A DNA stretch of 23,175 nucleotides from Candidatus Woesearchaeota archaeon (GCA_018302185.1 JAGVZX010000056.1:1-23175); one strand, 5' to 3'. Numbered from the stretch's first letter, positions 7,225 to 15,408 are shown. Numbers and translations: made by a program. Notes: a model not told the origin generated them from the letters alone.

Positions 7225-7914
7225 TTATAAGTAAGGCGCAGGATTGTTATCAGCTGGTTTAGATGCTGCAGCAGGTGATGCATTTTGTGGAACCACACCT
7301 GTAGCAGAAGTACCTTGGCGACTAGAATTTAGAATTGCTTTATTAGCAGCTTCAAGTGCAATAAAGCTACTAGTATCAGCACTTCCACTATTAACCATCG
7401 CCGCTATTGCAGGATCAACATAACCATCATAAAATCTTGTAAGTGCTGTATTTAATTTAGAAAGTATTTCTTCCGCCTTATACCTGTCATCGAACTTCAC
7501 TGTCACATCTATTCCTGCATCAGTATCTACTGTTCCGCCGATGAGTGGTTGATTTGTACGCACATCTACATCTGTAGTTCCGCTTCCATGATTATAATTT
7601 TCAAGAACTATTTCAATACCGTCACCGACCAACCTATAAGCAACAGGCTTTGCTGCTTGACTTGGTTTTTTAGTTAATGGCAAGCTTTTGCGTGTGCCTG
7701 TTTTATACATAACTCTTTGTGTTGATTGATCTGCATAAATAACAATTCCCTGCTGCTGCAATTCTGTAAGCAAGTCATCTACTGTTCTTTTTGTGATAGA
7801 AAGAACGTCCTTACCTATAAGATTCCCAGGAATATCAAAAGGAGCTTCACTTACTTTAAAAGTTCCTTTGCCAGTATATACTGCATGCTCTAAAGTTTGA
7901 GTAGGTTCATCCAT
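7225..7914 (-). CDS. Unrecognised protein, possible winged-helix segment and Ala/Ser/Pro-rich tail
   Basis: I do not recognise this protein. The start is placed at the ATG at 7914 (229 residues, MDEPTQTLEHAVYTGKG) and not at the TTG at 7929. The minus-strand TATA box is centred 27 bp from this ATG, so a transcript starting there would not include the TTG. It has no signal peptide or membrane segment. Residues about 33-75 (KDVLSITKRTVDDLLTEL, then GIVIYADQSTQRVMYKTG) could form a helix-turn-helix with a beta wing, but this is only a reading of the pattern. The middle has beta-rich GIEIVLENYNHGSGTTDVDV. The last 50 residues are low-complexity Ala/Ser/Asn/Pro. It converges on pheA with a 23-bp gap and diverges from the aminotransferase gene. 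Confidence 0.75.
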   Translation of the reverse strand: MDEPTQTLEHAVYTGKGTFKVSEAPFDIPGNLIGKDVLSITKRTVDDLLTELQQQGIVIYADQSTQRVMYKTGTRKSLPLTKKPSQAAKPVAYRLVGDGIEIVLENYNHGSGTTDVDVRTNQPLIGGTVDTDAGIDVTVKFDDRYKAEEILSKLNTALTRFYDGYVDPAIAAMVNSGSADTSSFIALEAANKAILNSSRQGTSATGVVPQNASPAAASKPADNNPAPYL

Positions 7915-7936
7915 GAAAAACAGAAACAATATCTAT

Positions 7937-7946
7937 TATTTAAATA
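7937..7946 (-). promoter_or_regulatory. TATA box for the minus-strand unknown gene
   Basis: The palindromic TATTTAAATA is centred 27 bp before the ATG at 7914 on the minus strand. This is the archaeal distance from TATA box to transcription start, so the mRNA would be leaderless and the ATG is preferred over the upstream TTG. Because the box is palindromic it could also direct some plus-strand transcription, but the plus-strand gene has a better placed box. Confidence 0.6.
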
Positions 7947-7973
7947 TTGTCATTTCGCATTTTTAATTCAATA

Positions 7974-7983
7974 AAATTTAAAA
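7974..7983 (+). promoter_or_regulatory. TATA-like promoter of the aminotransferase gene at 8011
   Basis: AAATTTAAAA is centred about 32 bp before the ATG at 8011, in the 96-bp divergent gap. The predicted transcript would have a leader of only a few bases, and no Shine-Dalgarno sequence is present. Confidence 0.5.
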
Positions 7984-8010
7984 ACACCCGATAATTCTTC
8001 TCTATTTATC

Positions 8011-9384
8011 ATGACACAAGGAATCGCACAGGTAAGTGAACTCTTTAAAGGCATCCAGCCTTCTGCAATAAGGACTGCACAGATCAAGTTCAGGAAAAGG
8101 AATGAGTTGGATAAGGCAGCTGGAAAGCCATTGACAAAAGCAATCAATGTTGCGATAGGCAATGTCTCTTTGAAGACACATCCATTGATGATCCAAAGAT
8201 ATCTAAATCCAGAAGATAAGGATTTAAGGTTAGGTGATTGGCGTTATTCTGAGACTGTCGGAAGAGACGTATGCAATGAAACATTCATAAATATAGTCAC
8301 CTCATTTTTGCCAAATGAAATAAGCCAAAAACTAAAACTGTTTGCTTTTACCACAGATGGAAGTTCTACATTGATGAAGACTGCAATGTTAGGAGTTTGC
8401 GGAGATCCAGGCAGTAATGAAAAGCCTTTGCTTGTCATCGATCCAATCTACACAAACTATCTTTCGATTGCAAAAGAGACAGGAAGATCGATAGTTTCTG
8501 TCAGAAGAACTTTGCAGGATAACGGCAAATTTACAGATGTTTCTGTAAATGAAGTTGAGGAAGCGATCAAGAGACATAAGCCAGGTGCATTAGTGATCAT
8601 ACCCTATGATAATCCGTCTGGACAATTGATGAGGCAAGAGATAATAAATGAATATGCAAAACTTTGCTTAAAATATAAGATTTTCTTGATTAGCGACGAA
8701 GCATACCGTGGATTATATTATACAAGTGAAAGCTTAGCTGCTAATCCTCAAGCTCCTACTGTCTGGAACATGACAGACAAGGAAGTGCCTGGCATCGAGG
8801 AAGCAAAGATAAGAATAAGTTTAGAGACAATGTCAAAAGTTTTCAATGCCTGCGGCTTAAGGATGGGCGCTTTGGTGACAGACAACCAATATTTCCAGGA
8901 GCAGTCAGTTGCATTTAGTACAACTTACTTATGTGCTTCTGTCTTAGACCAGCATATTGTTGAAAGCTTGCATTCCCAGACAAAAGCTCAGCTTCAGTCT
9001 TGGGTTGCGCAGCAGAGAGATTATTATGGCAAAATTATGAAGCAGATGCATGCAGATTTCAATAATCTATTACCAGGCATTGTCGTATCTTTGCCTGAAT
9101 CAAGCATCTACTCAGTTGTTGATGTAAGGAAGATCGCAAAATCTGGTTTTAATGCAAAAGATTTTGTTGATTACTGCGCAAACTTTGGAAGTGCGGAGAT
9201 TGATGGAGAGAAGCTTACTCTGCTTGTCGCTCCTATGGCAGGATTCTACAAGACAAATACAGGAGAGGATAATCCTGGCACTACACAGATGAGAATTGCT
9301 TTAGTTGCACCTGAGAAAGAGATGCTTTTAGTTCCAAGATTATTTGCTGAGCTGTTTAAGCAATATGAAGCGCAAAGAGATTAA
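8011..9384 (+). CDS. PLP-dependent aminotransferase, class I/II fold
   Basis: This is a fold-type I PLP aminotransferase of 457 residues. The cofactor residues are present: DNPSG (200-204) for the pyridine ring and carboxylate region, D229-x-x-Y232 in DEAYRGLYY, the Schiff-base lysine K276 in ETMSKVFNACGLRMG, and a C-terminal MRIALVAP with the substrate carboxylate arginine. GDWRYSETVGRD resembles the glycine-rich entry segment of aspartate or alanine aminotransferases. Which amino acid it uses cannot be told from sequence. With TyrA and PheA nearby, transamination of phenylpyruvate and hydroxyphenylpyruvate is a reasonable guess; alanine or aspartate is equally possible. It has its own promoter and stands as a single gene. 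Confidence 0.88.
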   Translation: MTQGIAQVSELFKGIQPSAIRTAQIKFRKRNELDKAAGKPLTKAINVAIGNVSLKTHPLMIQRYLNPEDKDLRLGDWRYSETVGRDVCNETFINIVTSFLPNEISQKLKLFAFTTDGSSTLMKTAMLGVCGDPGSNEKPLLVIDPIYTNYLSIAKETGRSIVSVRRTLQDNGKFTDVSVNEVEEAIKRHKPGALVIIPYDNPSGQLMRQEIINEYAKLCLKYKIFLISDEAYRGLYYTSESLAANPQAPTVWNMTDKEVPGIEEAKIRISLETMSKVFNACGLRMGALVTDNQYFQEQSVAFSTTYLCASVLDQHIVESLHSQTKAQLQSWVAQQRDYYGKIMKQMHADFNNLLPGIVVSLPESSIYSVVDVRKIAKSGFNAKDFVDYCANFGSAEIDGEKLTLLVAPMAGFYKTNTGEDNPGTTQMRIALVAPEKEMLLVPRLFAELFKQYEAQRD

Positions 9385-9434
9385 TTACAACTTCTAAGTA
9401 AATTTTTGCTAGGTACATATTTATTATCTATACA

Positions 9435-9444
9435 TTTAAATATA
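9435..9444 (+). promoter_or_regulatory. TATA box of the PEPCK-like gene, with leader
   Basis: TTTAAATATA is a consensus archaeal TATA box lying 56 bp before the ATG at 9496. Transcription would start near 9466, leaving a leader of about 30 bases. The leader holds a G-rich ribosome binding site, GTGGGGGG at 9480-9486, about nine bases before the ATG. Most other first genes here have a box about 26-32 bp from the start codon, so this leader is an exception. Confidence 0.6.
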
Positions 9445-9495
9445 AAACAGGGATAACTAGGGATAGGATTATCATTCAGTGGGGGGCTTATTGTT

Positions 9496-11289
9496 ATGAA
9501 AAGCTTTGAGTTTTATGGAAAGCAGGCGATAATCTCCTGTAATGGAGAGATGTGCAAGACAGCTTCTGAGCTGTTAAGCTCTGAGCTTTTTAAGGAAGTT
9601 TTGTCAAGGTATCTTGATGAATTAAGGAGCAAGAGCTCTAATCTTCTGAAGATATTTTCAGATAATATGATTAAGCCAGATAATGCATTGCAGGAAAAAA
9701 GCATTATGGAACTGCTTCAGAAGCTTTCAGAGATGCCTGCAGAAAAGATAAAAGCTGCATATCCTGCGCTTGCCAACTTTTTTTATGACAAGTATCTGCT
9801 CCAGCAATTTGTTGAAAACCTATACAACTATTGGAGAAGATATGAGAGATTTTTGATATGCTATGAAGAGAATGATACTGCTACTTCAATAGACAAAAAG
9901 CCATGGACAACTTTCAACAACACGATAGAATGCCTGAACCATCTGGTAAGAAAAGTCTACAGAGATATAATATTTAATATAACAAATGAAAAGTTATCGG
10001 TATACAGGCAGATGCCTTCTGGGTGTCAGGTTGCGATAATTGCTTCAAAGAGAGAATGCGAACATGGAACATATAATAATCTTAAAGACGTGAAGCTTAT
10101 CAGGCAGATACTGATAGAGCCTCCTTTGATCCTTGATCCACCTTTTAACAAGCGCTCTGGGATGTTCAAGAAAGTTGATTCAAATCCTATCGAAGATATA
10201 AGATTAAATACTGATGACTGGCTCTGCTTTCCTGCAAAAGTAGGAAACTTAGTGATACACTTGTTTTTTCATAAGCAGTTTATTGGATTAGGCGCATCTG
10301 TAATAAATCTTTTTGACCTTGTGGAAGATTCTGAACTAAGGAAAAAACCTGATGCGATATTTCTGTACGGTGTGCCTGAAGAACATATGCAGAGATACAA
10401 AGACAACCAGACTGTGTTTTTTGAAGACGATAAGAATGATATGATGGTAGCTGCTATCCCTCTTAATGATAAGTTCGGATATTTTGGATACATAAAGAAG
10501 ATGATGCTTACTTTACATAATGCAATGATGATGAAAAAAGGAAGGATGCCTGTGCATGGCGCTATGGTCAAGATCGAGATGAACAACGGCATCCGTGCAA
10601 ATGTGATAATAATGGGAGATACTGGCGCTGGCAAGTCTGAGTCATTGGAAGCATTTAGAGTAATTGGAGAAAAATATCTGAAGGAGATGACAATAATATT
10701 TGATGATATGGGATCGATTGAAATTACTAACGAGGATAATAATATTAACAATAAAACTGAAGTGATAAAAGCATATGGCACAGAAACCGGTGCATTTGTA
10801 AGATTAGATGACCTGCAGCCAGGATATACTTTAGTAAATATAGACAGGTCAATAATTATGAGCCCACATAAGATAAATGCACGCGCAGTATTGCCGATAA
10901 CAACATTAAAAGAGGTTCTCTACGGCCATAAGATTGATTATTTTTTATATGCAAATAATTATGAGCATGTTGATGATGAGCATCCGTTCCTTGAGAAGTT
11001 TGATTCTGTTGAAAAAGCCATTGAAGTATTTAGAGCAGGCAAGAGGATGGCAAAAGGAACAACAACTGAAACAGGTTTAGTTGCTGCATATTTTGCAAAC
11101 GTATTTGGGCCTGCGCAGTATATGGAGCTGCACGAGAAGATTGCAAAAAGGTATTTTGATGCAATATTTAAAAATGGAATATTTGTGGGCCAGCTTAGGA
11201 CAAGATTAGGCATCCCTGGGTATGAGACAAAAGGCCCTGAGGAAGCTGCTGAGGCTTTGTTTGAGGAGATATTGAAAGGCAGGAGATAA
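9496..11289 (+). CDS. PEP carboxykinase / HPr kinase-fold P-loop protein of unknown substrate
   Basis: The C-terminal half has the fold signature of ATP-type PEP carboxykinase. K334-K335 (GYIKKMM) and H354 (PVHGAMV) are 19 residues apart from K335, exactly as metal ligands Lys213 and His232 in the E. coli enzyme. The P-loop GDTGAGKSE (374-382) ends in SE as in HPr kinase and not TT as in PEPCK. D403-D404 (IIFDDMGS) is the kinase-2 metal site, and R463 in NARAVLPIT matches the PEPCK NxRxxYP arginine. The N-terminal 330 residues lack the GRSPKDKF oxaloacetate-binding motif and resemble nothing I can name. Gluconeogenic PEPCK activity is therefore doubtful; another phosphotransfer is as likely. 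A short Asn-rich insert (NEDNNINNKTE) follows the kinase-2 strand. It has its own promoter and is monocistronic. Confidence 0.75.
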   Translation: MKSFEFYGKQAIISCNGEMCKTASELLSSELFKEVLSRYLDELRSKSSNLLKIFSDNMIKPDNALQEKSIMELLQKLSEMPAEKIKAAYPALANFFYDKYLLQQFVENLYNYWRRYERFLICYEENDTATSIDKKPWTTFNNTIECLNHLVRKVYRDIIFNITNEKLSVYRQMPSGCQVAIIASKRECEHGTYNNLKDVKLIRQILIEPPLILDPPFNKRSGMFKKVDSNPIEDIRLNTDDWLCFPAKVGNLVIHLFFHKQFIGLGASVINLFDLVEDSELRKKPDAIFLYGVPEEHMQRYKDNQTVFFEDDKNDMMVAAIPLNDKFGYFGYIKKMMLTLHNAMMMKKGRMPVHGAMVKIEMNNGIRANVIIMGDTGAGKSESLEAFRVIGEKYLKEMTIIFDDMGSIEITNEDNNINNKTEVIKAYGTETGAFVRLDDLQPGYTLVNIDRSIIMSPHKINARAVLPITTLKEVLYGHKIDYFLYANNYEHVDDEHPFLEKFDSVEKAIEVFRAGKRMAKGTTTETGLVAAYFANVFGPAQYMELHEKIAKRYFDAIFKNGIFVGQLRTRLGIPGYETKGPEEAAEALFEEILKGRR

Positions 11290-11340
11290 TATAGATAAAC
11301 CAAAGCAGTACATTAAAAATCCTTAAACTGCACAACAACA

Positions 11341-11350
11341 TTTAAATATA
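11341..11350 (+). promoter_or_regulatory. TATA box of pheS
   Basis: TTTAAATATA, a consensus archaeal TATA box, is centred 27 bp before the pheS ATG at 11373. Transcription would begin at the start codon itself, so the pheS message is predicted to be leaderless. No Shine-Dalgarno sequence precedes the ATG. Confidence 0.7.
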
Positions 11351-11372
11351 TTCTAGTGTCTTTTGTGGACGT

Positions 11373-12956
11373 ATGGCAGATAAAAGCAACATTGATCAGG
11401 AGATAAAAGCAATTATCGATAATTTGCATCCTTTAGAGAGAAAGATATTTCCACTATTAGATAGGTTCTCAAAGCTAGAAGACTTGGTAAAAGAGTCTAA
11501 GCTTCAGGAAGTTGAGGTTTTAAGAGCTTTGCAATGGCTCCAGAACAAGAAACTGATAATATTAAAGCAGGATGTAAAGGAGCTTGCTGTCTTGGGAGAA
11601 AATGGCAGGAAATACAAAGAAAACAACCTGCCAGAGAGAAGGTTTCTTGATGCATTAAAAGATGCTAAAGAGCATGATATAAATGAAGTGATAGATGCTG
11701 CAAAGATCTCAAAGGAAGAATCAAATGTTTCTATAGGTATATTAAAGGTAAAGAACGTCATAAGTGTTAGAAAGGATAATGAAAAGAATGTATTGCTTGT
11801 GCAGATCTTAGACGCAGGAAAAAAGCTTCTCAAAGAAGGATTTGATGAAGAGAAGCTGCTTGAGAGAGAATTTCCATTTGAAGTAAAAATCCTAAACGAA
11901 GAAGAGAAGAAATGCCTGCAGTATCTCACAAAAAGAAAAGGGCTTGTTGAAGTTGACCTTTACAAGATAAGAGCTGCATCATTGACAGATCTTGGCAAGA
12001 AAGCATTGAAAGCAGGCATCTCAGATGAGGAAGTTGTTGACAGGATAACACAAAACATGCTAAAGACAGGAAACTGGCAGGAAAAAAGATTCAGAAGCTA
12101 TGATATAAAAGCTCCCGTAAGTAGAGTATTTGGTGGAAGAAGACATTTCATGAATGAAGCTATCGATTATGTCAAAAGGATATGGTTAGATCTTGGGTTT
12201 AAAGAGATGAAAGGCAATATTGTCCAGCCAAGCTTCTGGAACTTTGATGCATTATTCACTCCACAGGATCATCCTGCAAGAGAGATGCAAGACACTTTCT
12301 TTATCAAAAATCCAAATTTAGCTGATATCCCAAGCAATGCAGCGTCAAAAGAGCTGGTAAAAAACATAAAAGAGACGCATGAACATGGTAGAGATACTGG
12401 AAGCACTGGCTGGAGATATAACTGGAACATAGAAGAAGCAAGAAAGAATGTATTAAGGACACATACTACTGTCTTGTCTGCACAGACTCTTGCAAGATTA
12501 AAAGAAAGCGATCTTCCAGCAAAATTTTTCTCTGTTGGAACTGTGTTTAGAAATGAAACTCTTGATTGGAAGCATCTGTTTGAATTCCATCAGACAGACT
12601 GCATTGTTGTAGATCCAAATGCAAATTTCAAGAATCTGTTAGGCTACTTGAAAGATTTTTTTAAGAAGATGGGATATGAGAAAGTAAGATTTAGGCCTGC
12701 CTACTTTCCATATACAAATTGCAGCACTGAAGTAGAGGTATTACATCCAATAAATAAAAAGTGGATGGAATTAGGAGGCGCTGGCATATTTAGATCTGAA
12801 GTGGTTGTCCCATTATTAGGCAAGGATATTCCAGTATTAGCATGGGGCTTAGGCTTAGAAAGGATACTTATGGATTATTATGAATTTAATGACCTAAGAG
12901 ACATTTACAAGAATGACCTTAAACTTATCAGAGAAAGCAAACTATTTTTAAGATAA
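11373..12956 (+). CDS. pheS: Phenylalanyl-tRNA synthetase alpha subunit, archaeal type
   Basis: PheS is the catalytic subunit of the alpha2-beta2 enzyme that charges tRNA-Phe. The 527 residues show the archaeal/eukaryotic layout: an N-terminal region of winged-helix modules (LHPLERKIFPLLDRFSKLEDLV) to about residue 225, then the class II catalytic core. Visible core motifs are HPAREMQDTFFI, THTTVLSAQTLARL, motif 2 F392-R-N-E (TVFRNETLDWKHLFEFHQ) and motif 3 GLGLERIL (R497). In many archaea pheT follows directly; here two other genes lie between, one of them a LAGLIDADG protein. Phenylalanine for this enzyme would come from the pheA pathway in the same window. Confidence 0.97.
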   Translation: MADKSNIDQEIKAIIDNLHPLERKIFPLLDRFSKLEDLVKESKLQEVEVLRALQWLQNKKLIILKQDVKELAVLGENGRKYKENNLPERRFLDALKDAKEHDINEVIDAAKISKEESNVSIGILKVKNVISVRKDNEKNVLLVQILDAGKKLLKEGFDEEKLLEREFPFEVKILNEEEKKCLQYLTKRKGLVEVDLYKIRAASLTDLGKKALKAGISDEEVVDRITQNMLKTGNWQEKRFRSYDIKAPVSRVFGGRRHFMNEAIDYVKRIWLDLGFKEMKGNIVQPSFWNFDALFTPQDHPAREMQDTFFIKNPNLADIPSNAASKELVKNIKETHEHGRDTGSTGWRYNWNIEEARKNVLRTHTTVLSAQTLARLKESDLPAKFFSVGTVFRNETLDWKHLFEFHQTDCIVVDPNANFKNLLGYLKDFFKKMGYEKVRFRPAYFPYTNCSTEVEVLHPINKKWMELGGAGIFRSEVVVPLLGKDIPVLAWGLGLERILMDYYEFNDLRDIYKNDLKLIRESKLFLR

Positions 12957-13010
12957 ACTTTGAATTTTTTGGATATTGTGTTTTTCATTGAGATAAAAAG
13001 CCATAATAAA

Positions 13011-13030
13011 TTATAATTTTCCAATTATAA
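13011..13030. promoter_or_regulatory. Perfect 8-bp inverted repeat at the promoter of the LAGLIDADG gene
   Basis: TTATAATT, four bases (TTCC), then AATTATAA forms a perfect inverted repeat 43-62 bp before the ATG at 13073. Its right arm (AATTATAAAC) is the best TATA candidate for that gene, placing a start near 13055 and leaving a short leader with AGGAT seven bases before the ATG. It could be an operator for a dimeric DNA-binding protein, a weak AT-only hairpin after pheS, or chance in AT-rich DNA. Confidence 0.4.
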
Positions 13031-13072
13031 ACTTAGAAAATCATTTAGATTTAGGCTAGATAGGATTAAAAT

Positions 13073-14332
13073 ATGAAAAACTACAACAAATCTCAAAAAA
13101 ATGAAGTCTTTGATCTTTTCAAATTAGATGCAAAGGTTGCTAAGTCACCTAATTCTTGGTTATGGTGCACATTCAAATCAGACAGATTAAGAGATGAATA
13201 CCTCAAGAGATTAGAAATAACAAAGCAAAGCGATATAAGTGCTGCATTGTACAAAAAATTAGCTTGCGGAAAAAGCACATTAGAAAGACATTTGACAGCG
13301 TTAAAGAACTCAGATAAATTATGTTCTCTGCCGATTAAAGTGGTTGAGGAATTATGCAACTATTTAGACCCTGATTTAAGAAACTCAATTAATCACGACA
13401 TAAGTATCTTATTCTTCAAAAATCGCTTAACAAAACCTGTACATGCTGTTAAGACAATGACAATTGAATTAGCTGAATTGATTGGTGCATTTGCTGCAGA
13501 TGGATATTTCTGCGGAAGTTCAAATTATTATTACATAAAAATCACAGAAGGTAGTGAAGAACCGCTTAAATATCTCCAAGATAAGATTCTTGAATCATTT
13601 AATTTCAATAGTTATATAAGATATATAGAAGAAGAACACTGCTGGAACCTATGGATAAAAAATAGAGTTATATGCAGATATTTTGAGATGATATTTGGTT
13701 TTAGTCCAGGAAGAAAAGCTTTAACTGTTTCAATGCCTAATATTGTTAAAAGGTCTCCATTCTTAATCAAAAAAGCATTTGTCAGAGGTGCTTTTACATT
13801 TGATGGCTGTATGAAGACAAATGGGAATATCGCATTTACAACAATCAGCAACTACCTTATGCAAGATATAATCAAAATATTAAAAAAAGATAAGATAAGC
13901 TTTAAGATTACTTATAACAAAAATAAATCTGCATGGTGCCTTGAATCTAGCTCTGGAAGAGATAAAAGATTACTCAAAAAATGGAAAGATTATTTTTTGG
14001 AGTGTTCGTCAAAATACAAGAAGATACTATTCTTTTTAGGTCAGTTGAAAGATGTTAATTTTAATGCGCTTGAGAAGTTATTCCCTTTGCATCACCACAA
14101 TAGAGTCAGATTTAGTGATATTTATAATGCTATAAAGCATCTTAAAAAAGCAGAAATAAATGAGATTATAGAAGAACTAAATAAGAAGAAGATAAATGTT
14201 GCAGCAACGACACTTTATAAATATCTTTATGTTTTATATAGTGCAAATTTAATAGGTAAAGAAATCAAATCCGTTAAGACAAATAAAAACGGCTATAAAA
14301 TTGTTGCATACAACATTAAAGAGCAAATTTAA
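13073..14332 (+). CDS. Free-standing LAGLIDADG protein with putative HTH flanks (homing endonuclease or derived regulator)
   Basis: Two LAGLIDADG helices are visible: ELIGAFAADGYF (about 136-146, D143) and AFVRGAFTFDGCM (235-247, D244). Both keep the acidic residue that cleaves DNA, so endonuclease activity is possible. The region before them (about 52-100: ISAALYKKLACGKSTLERHL, then LPIKVVEEL) looks like a helix-turn-helix, and the C terminus (about 330-419: RFSDIYNAIKHL, then AATTLYKYLYVLYSANLIG) like a winged helix. It lies in no host reading frame: pheS is complete upstream and the next gene is complete downstream, so it is neither an intein nor in a coding intron. It separates pheS from pheT. 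Alternatives are a mobile endonuclease in an intergenic site or a WhiA-like domesticated transcription factor. Confidence 0.82.
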   Translation: MKNYNKSQKNEVFDLFKLDAKVAKSPNSWLWCTFKSDRLRDEYLKRLEITKQSDISAALYKKLACGKSTLERHLTALKNSDKLCSLPIKVVEELCNYLDPDLRNSINHDISILFFKNRLTKPVHAVKTMTIELAELIGAFAADGYFCGSSNYYYIKITEGSEEPLKYLQDKILESFNFNSYIRYIEEEHCWNLWIKNRVICRYFEMIFGFSPGRKALTVSMPNIVKRSPFLIKKAFVRGAFTFDGCMKTNGNIAFTTISNYLMQDIIKILKKDKISFKITYNKNKSAWCLESSSGRDKRLLKKWKDYFLECSSKYKKILFFLGQLKDVNFNALEKLFPLHHHNRVRFSDIYNAIKHLKKAEINEIIEELNKKKINVAATTLYKYLYVLYSANLIGKEIKSVKTNKNGYKIVAYNIKEQI

Positions 14333-14390
14333 TAAATAAAGCCGATTTTGTACTTGTAGATAATAATAGATAACACCCAAGGTGATGCCA

Positions 14391-15401
14391 ATGAAAGACG
14401 ATCATGAAGAACGGATTGCACAATTGCAGGAAAGATTAGATGATATGAAAAAGAATATGGATGAAGTAGAGGAAGAGCTTGAGATTGAGAGAAGGGTAAA
14501 AGAAAGAGAGAAGATAAGAGAAGAGATCAGAAAAGAAAAAGGCCTGCAAAAGGAAGATAGGCATAGAGAAGATAAAAAGTACAGTAAAAAAGACTCAAGG
14601 TCAGAAAAATCTGAGAGAAAGGAAGAAAAGAGATCATTTTTTGACAGCGAGCCTGATGATGACAAGTTCAGGTATGATGACCTAGACCAAAAGCATTCTG
14701 GCAAATTTGATTTTAAGAAGGTAAAGAAATATTTGACTGCTAAAAACCTGGTAACTGCTTTGATAGTCATTGGTGTATTTGTAGGTATTGCTTTATTGGT
14801 TAATTATGCCATAACCTATACTTCTTCAATGAAAGCAAACGAAGGAAATCTGACTGCGATACAGCAATTAAGCGGAGAGGCTAAGACAGATACAGTTGCA
14901 CCAGATGCAACAAAAACTGCGGAGAAAAAAGAGACAGACACTAAGTCTGAAATAACAAAAACAGAAGAAAATAAGACAACCACAGATACAAAAACAACTG
15001 AAACTAAAACAGTGAATAAGACTGCTAATTCAACAACTCCGCCAACCTCAAGCAGCAGTTCTAGCTCGTCATCGACTGTAATAGGAGGAGAAGCAGGAAA
15101 ATTAACTATGGAATTTGATGGCACTGGACTTGAAACAGATGAAAGCAAGGGTTATGGAAGAATATTAAGGATAAAGTATAAGATATATAATAAAAAACCT
15201 GATGCAGTCAAGCCGCTGACAATCGAATATATCATTACTGAAGAAGGCATCTCAACTTCGCCAAAGAAATTTACATTGCCGACAACAATGCAGAATCTGC
15301 CTTCAAACAGTGAAGCATCCAGCAAGATAAGAGTGACATTAGTGTTAAGGGATGCTGCTAAGAAAGAGCTTGCGAGACTAGCAAAAGAGTTTGATGTATA
15401 G
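14391..15401 (+). CDS. Single-pass membrane protein with charged coiled-coil N terminus and extracellular C-terminal domain
   Basis: I do not recognise a family. The start is the ATG at 14391, five bases after a strong AAGGTGA; in-frame GTG and ATG codons at 14382 and 14385 lie inside that ribosome binding site. The 336 residues read: a heptad-rich acidic/basic coiled coil (about 1-55), a very charged Lys/Arg/Glu/Asp stretch to about 110, one membrane helix (about 120-143, LVTALIVIGVFVGIALLV), a Thr/Lys/Glu linker ending in nine serines, and a C-terminal domain of about 100 residues predicted to be beta-rich (KLTMEFDGTG, ILRIKYKIYN, PLTIEYIITEEG). The positive flank before the helix predicts the N terminus inside and the C-terminal domain outside, on a glycosylatable-looking stalk. 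It lies between the LAGLIDADG gene and pheT. Confidence 0.85.
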   Translation: MKDDHEERIAQLQERLDDMKKNMDEVEEELEIERRVKEREKIREEIRKEKGLQKEDRHREDKKYSKKDSRSEKSERKEEKRSFFDSEPDDDKFRYDDLDQKHSGKFDFKKVKKYLTAKNLVTALIVIGVFVGIALLVNYAITYTSSMKANEGNLTAIQQLSGEAKTDTVAPDATKTAEKKETDTKSEITKTEENKTTTDTKTTETKTVNKTANSTTPPTSSSSSSSSSTVIGGEAGKLTMEFDGTGLETDESKGYGRILRIKYKIYNKKPDAVKPLTIEYIITEEGISTSPKKFTLPTTMQNLPSNSEASSKIRVTLVLRDAAKKELARLAKEFDV

Positions 15402-15408
15402 ATATAAA

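Noticed and set aside
9446..9466. Resemblance of the AGGGATAAC leader sequence to a yeast homing endonuclease site
   Set aside because: Only a short core is similar and the local LAGLIDADG gene is 3.6 kb away; coincidence is the simpler reading.
12957..14390. LAGLIDADG gene as an intein or intron within pheS or pheT
   Set aside because: Both synthetase genes are complete, and the LAGLIDADG frame has its own start and stop between whole genes; there are no splice motifs at its ends.
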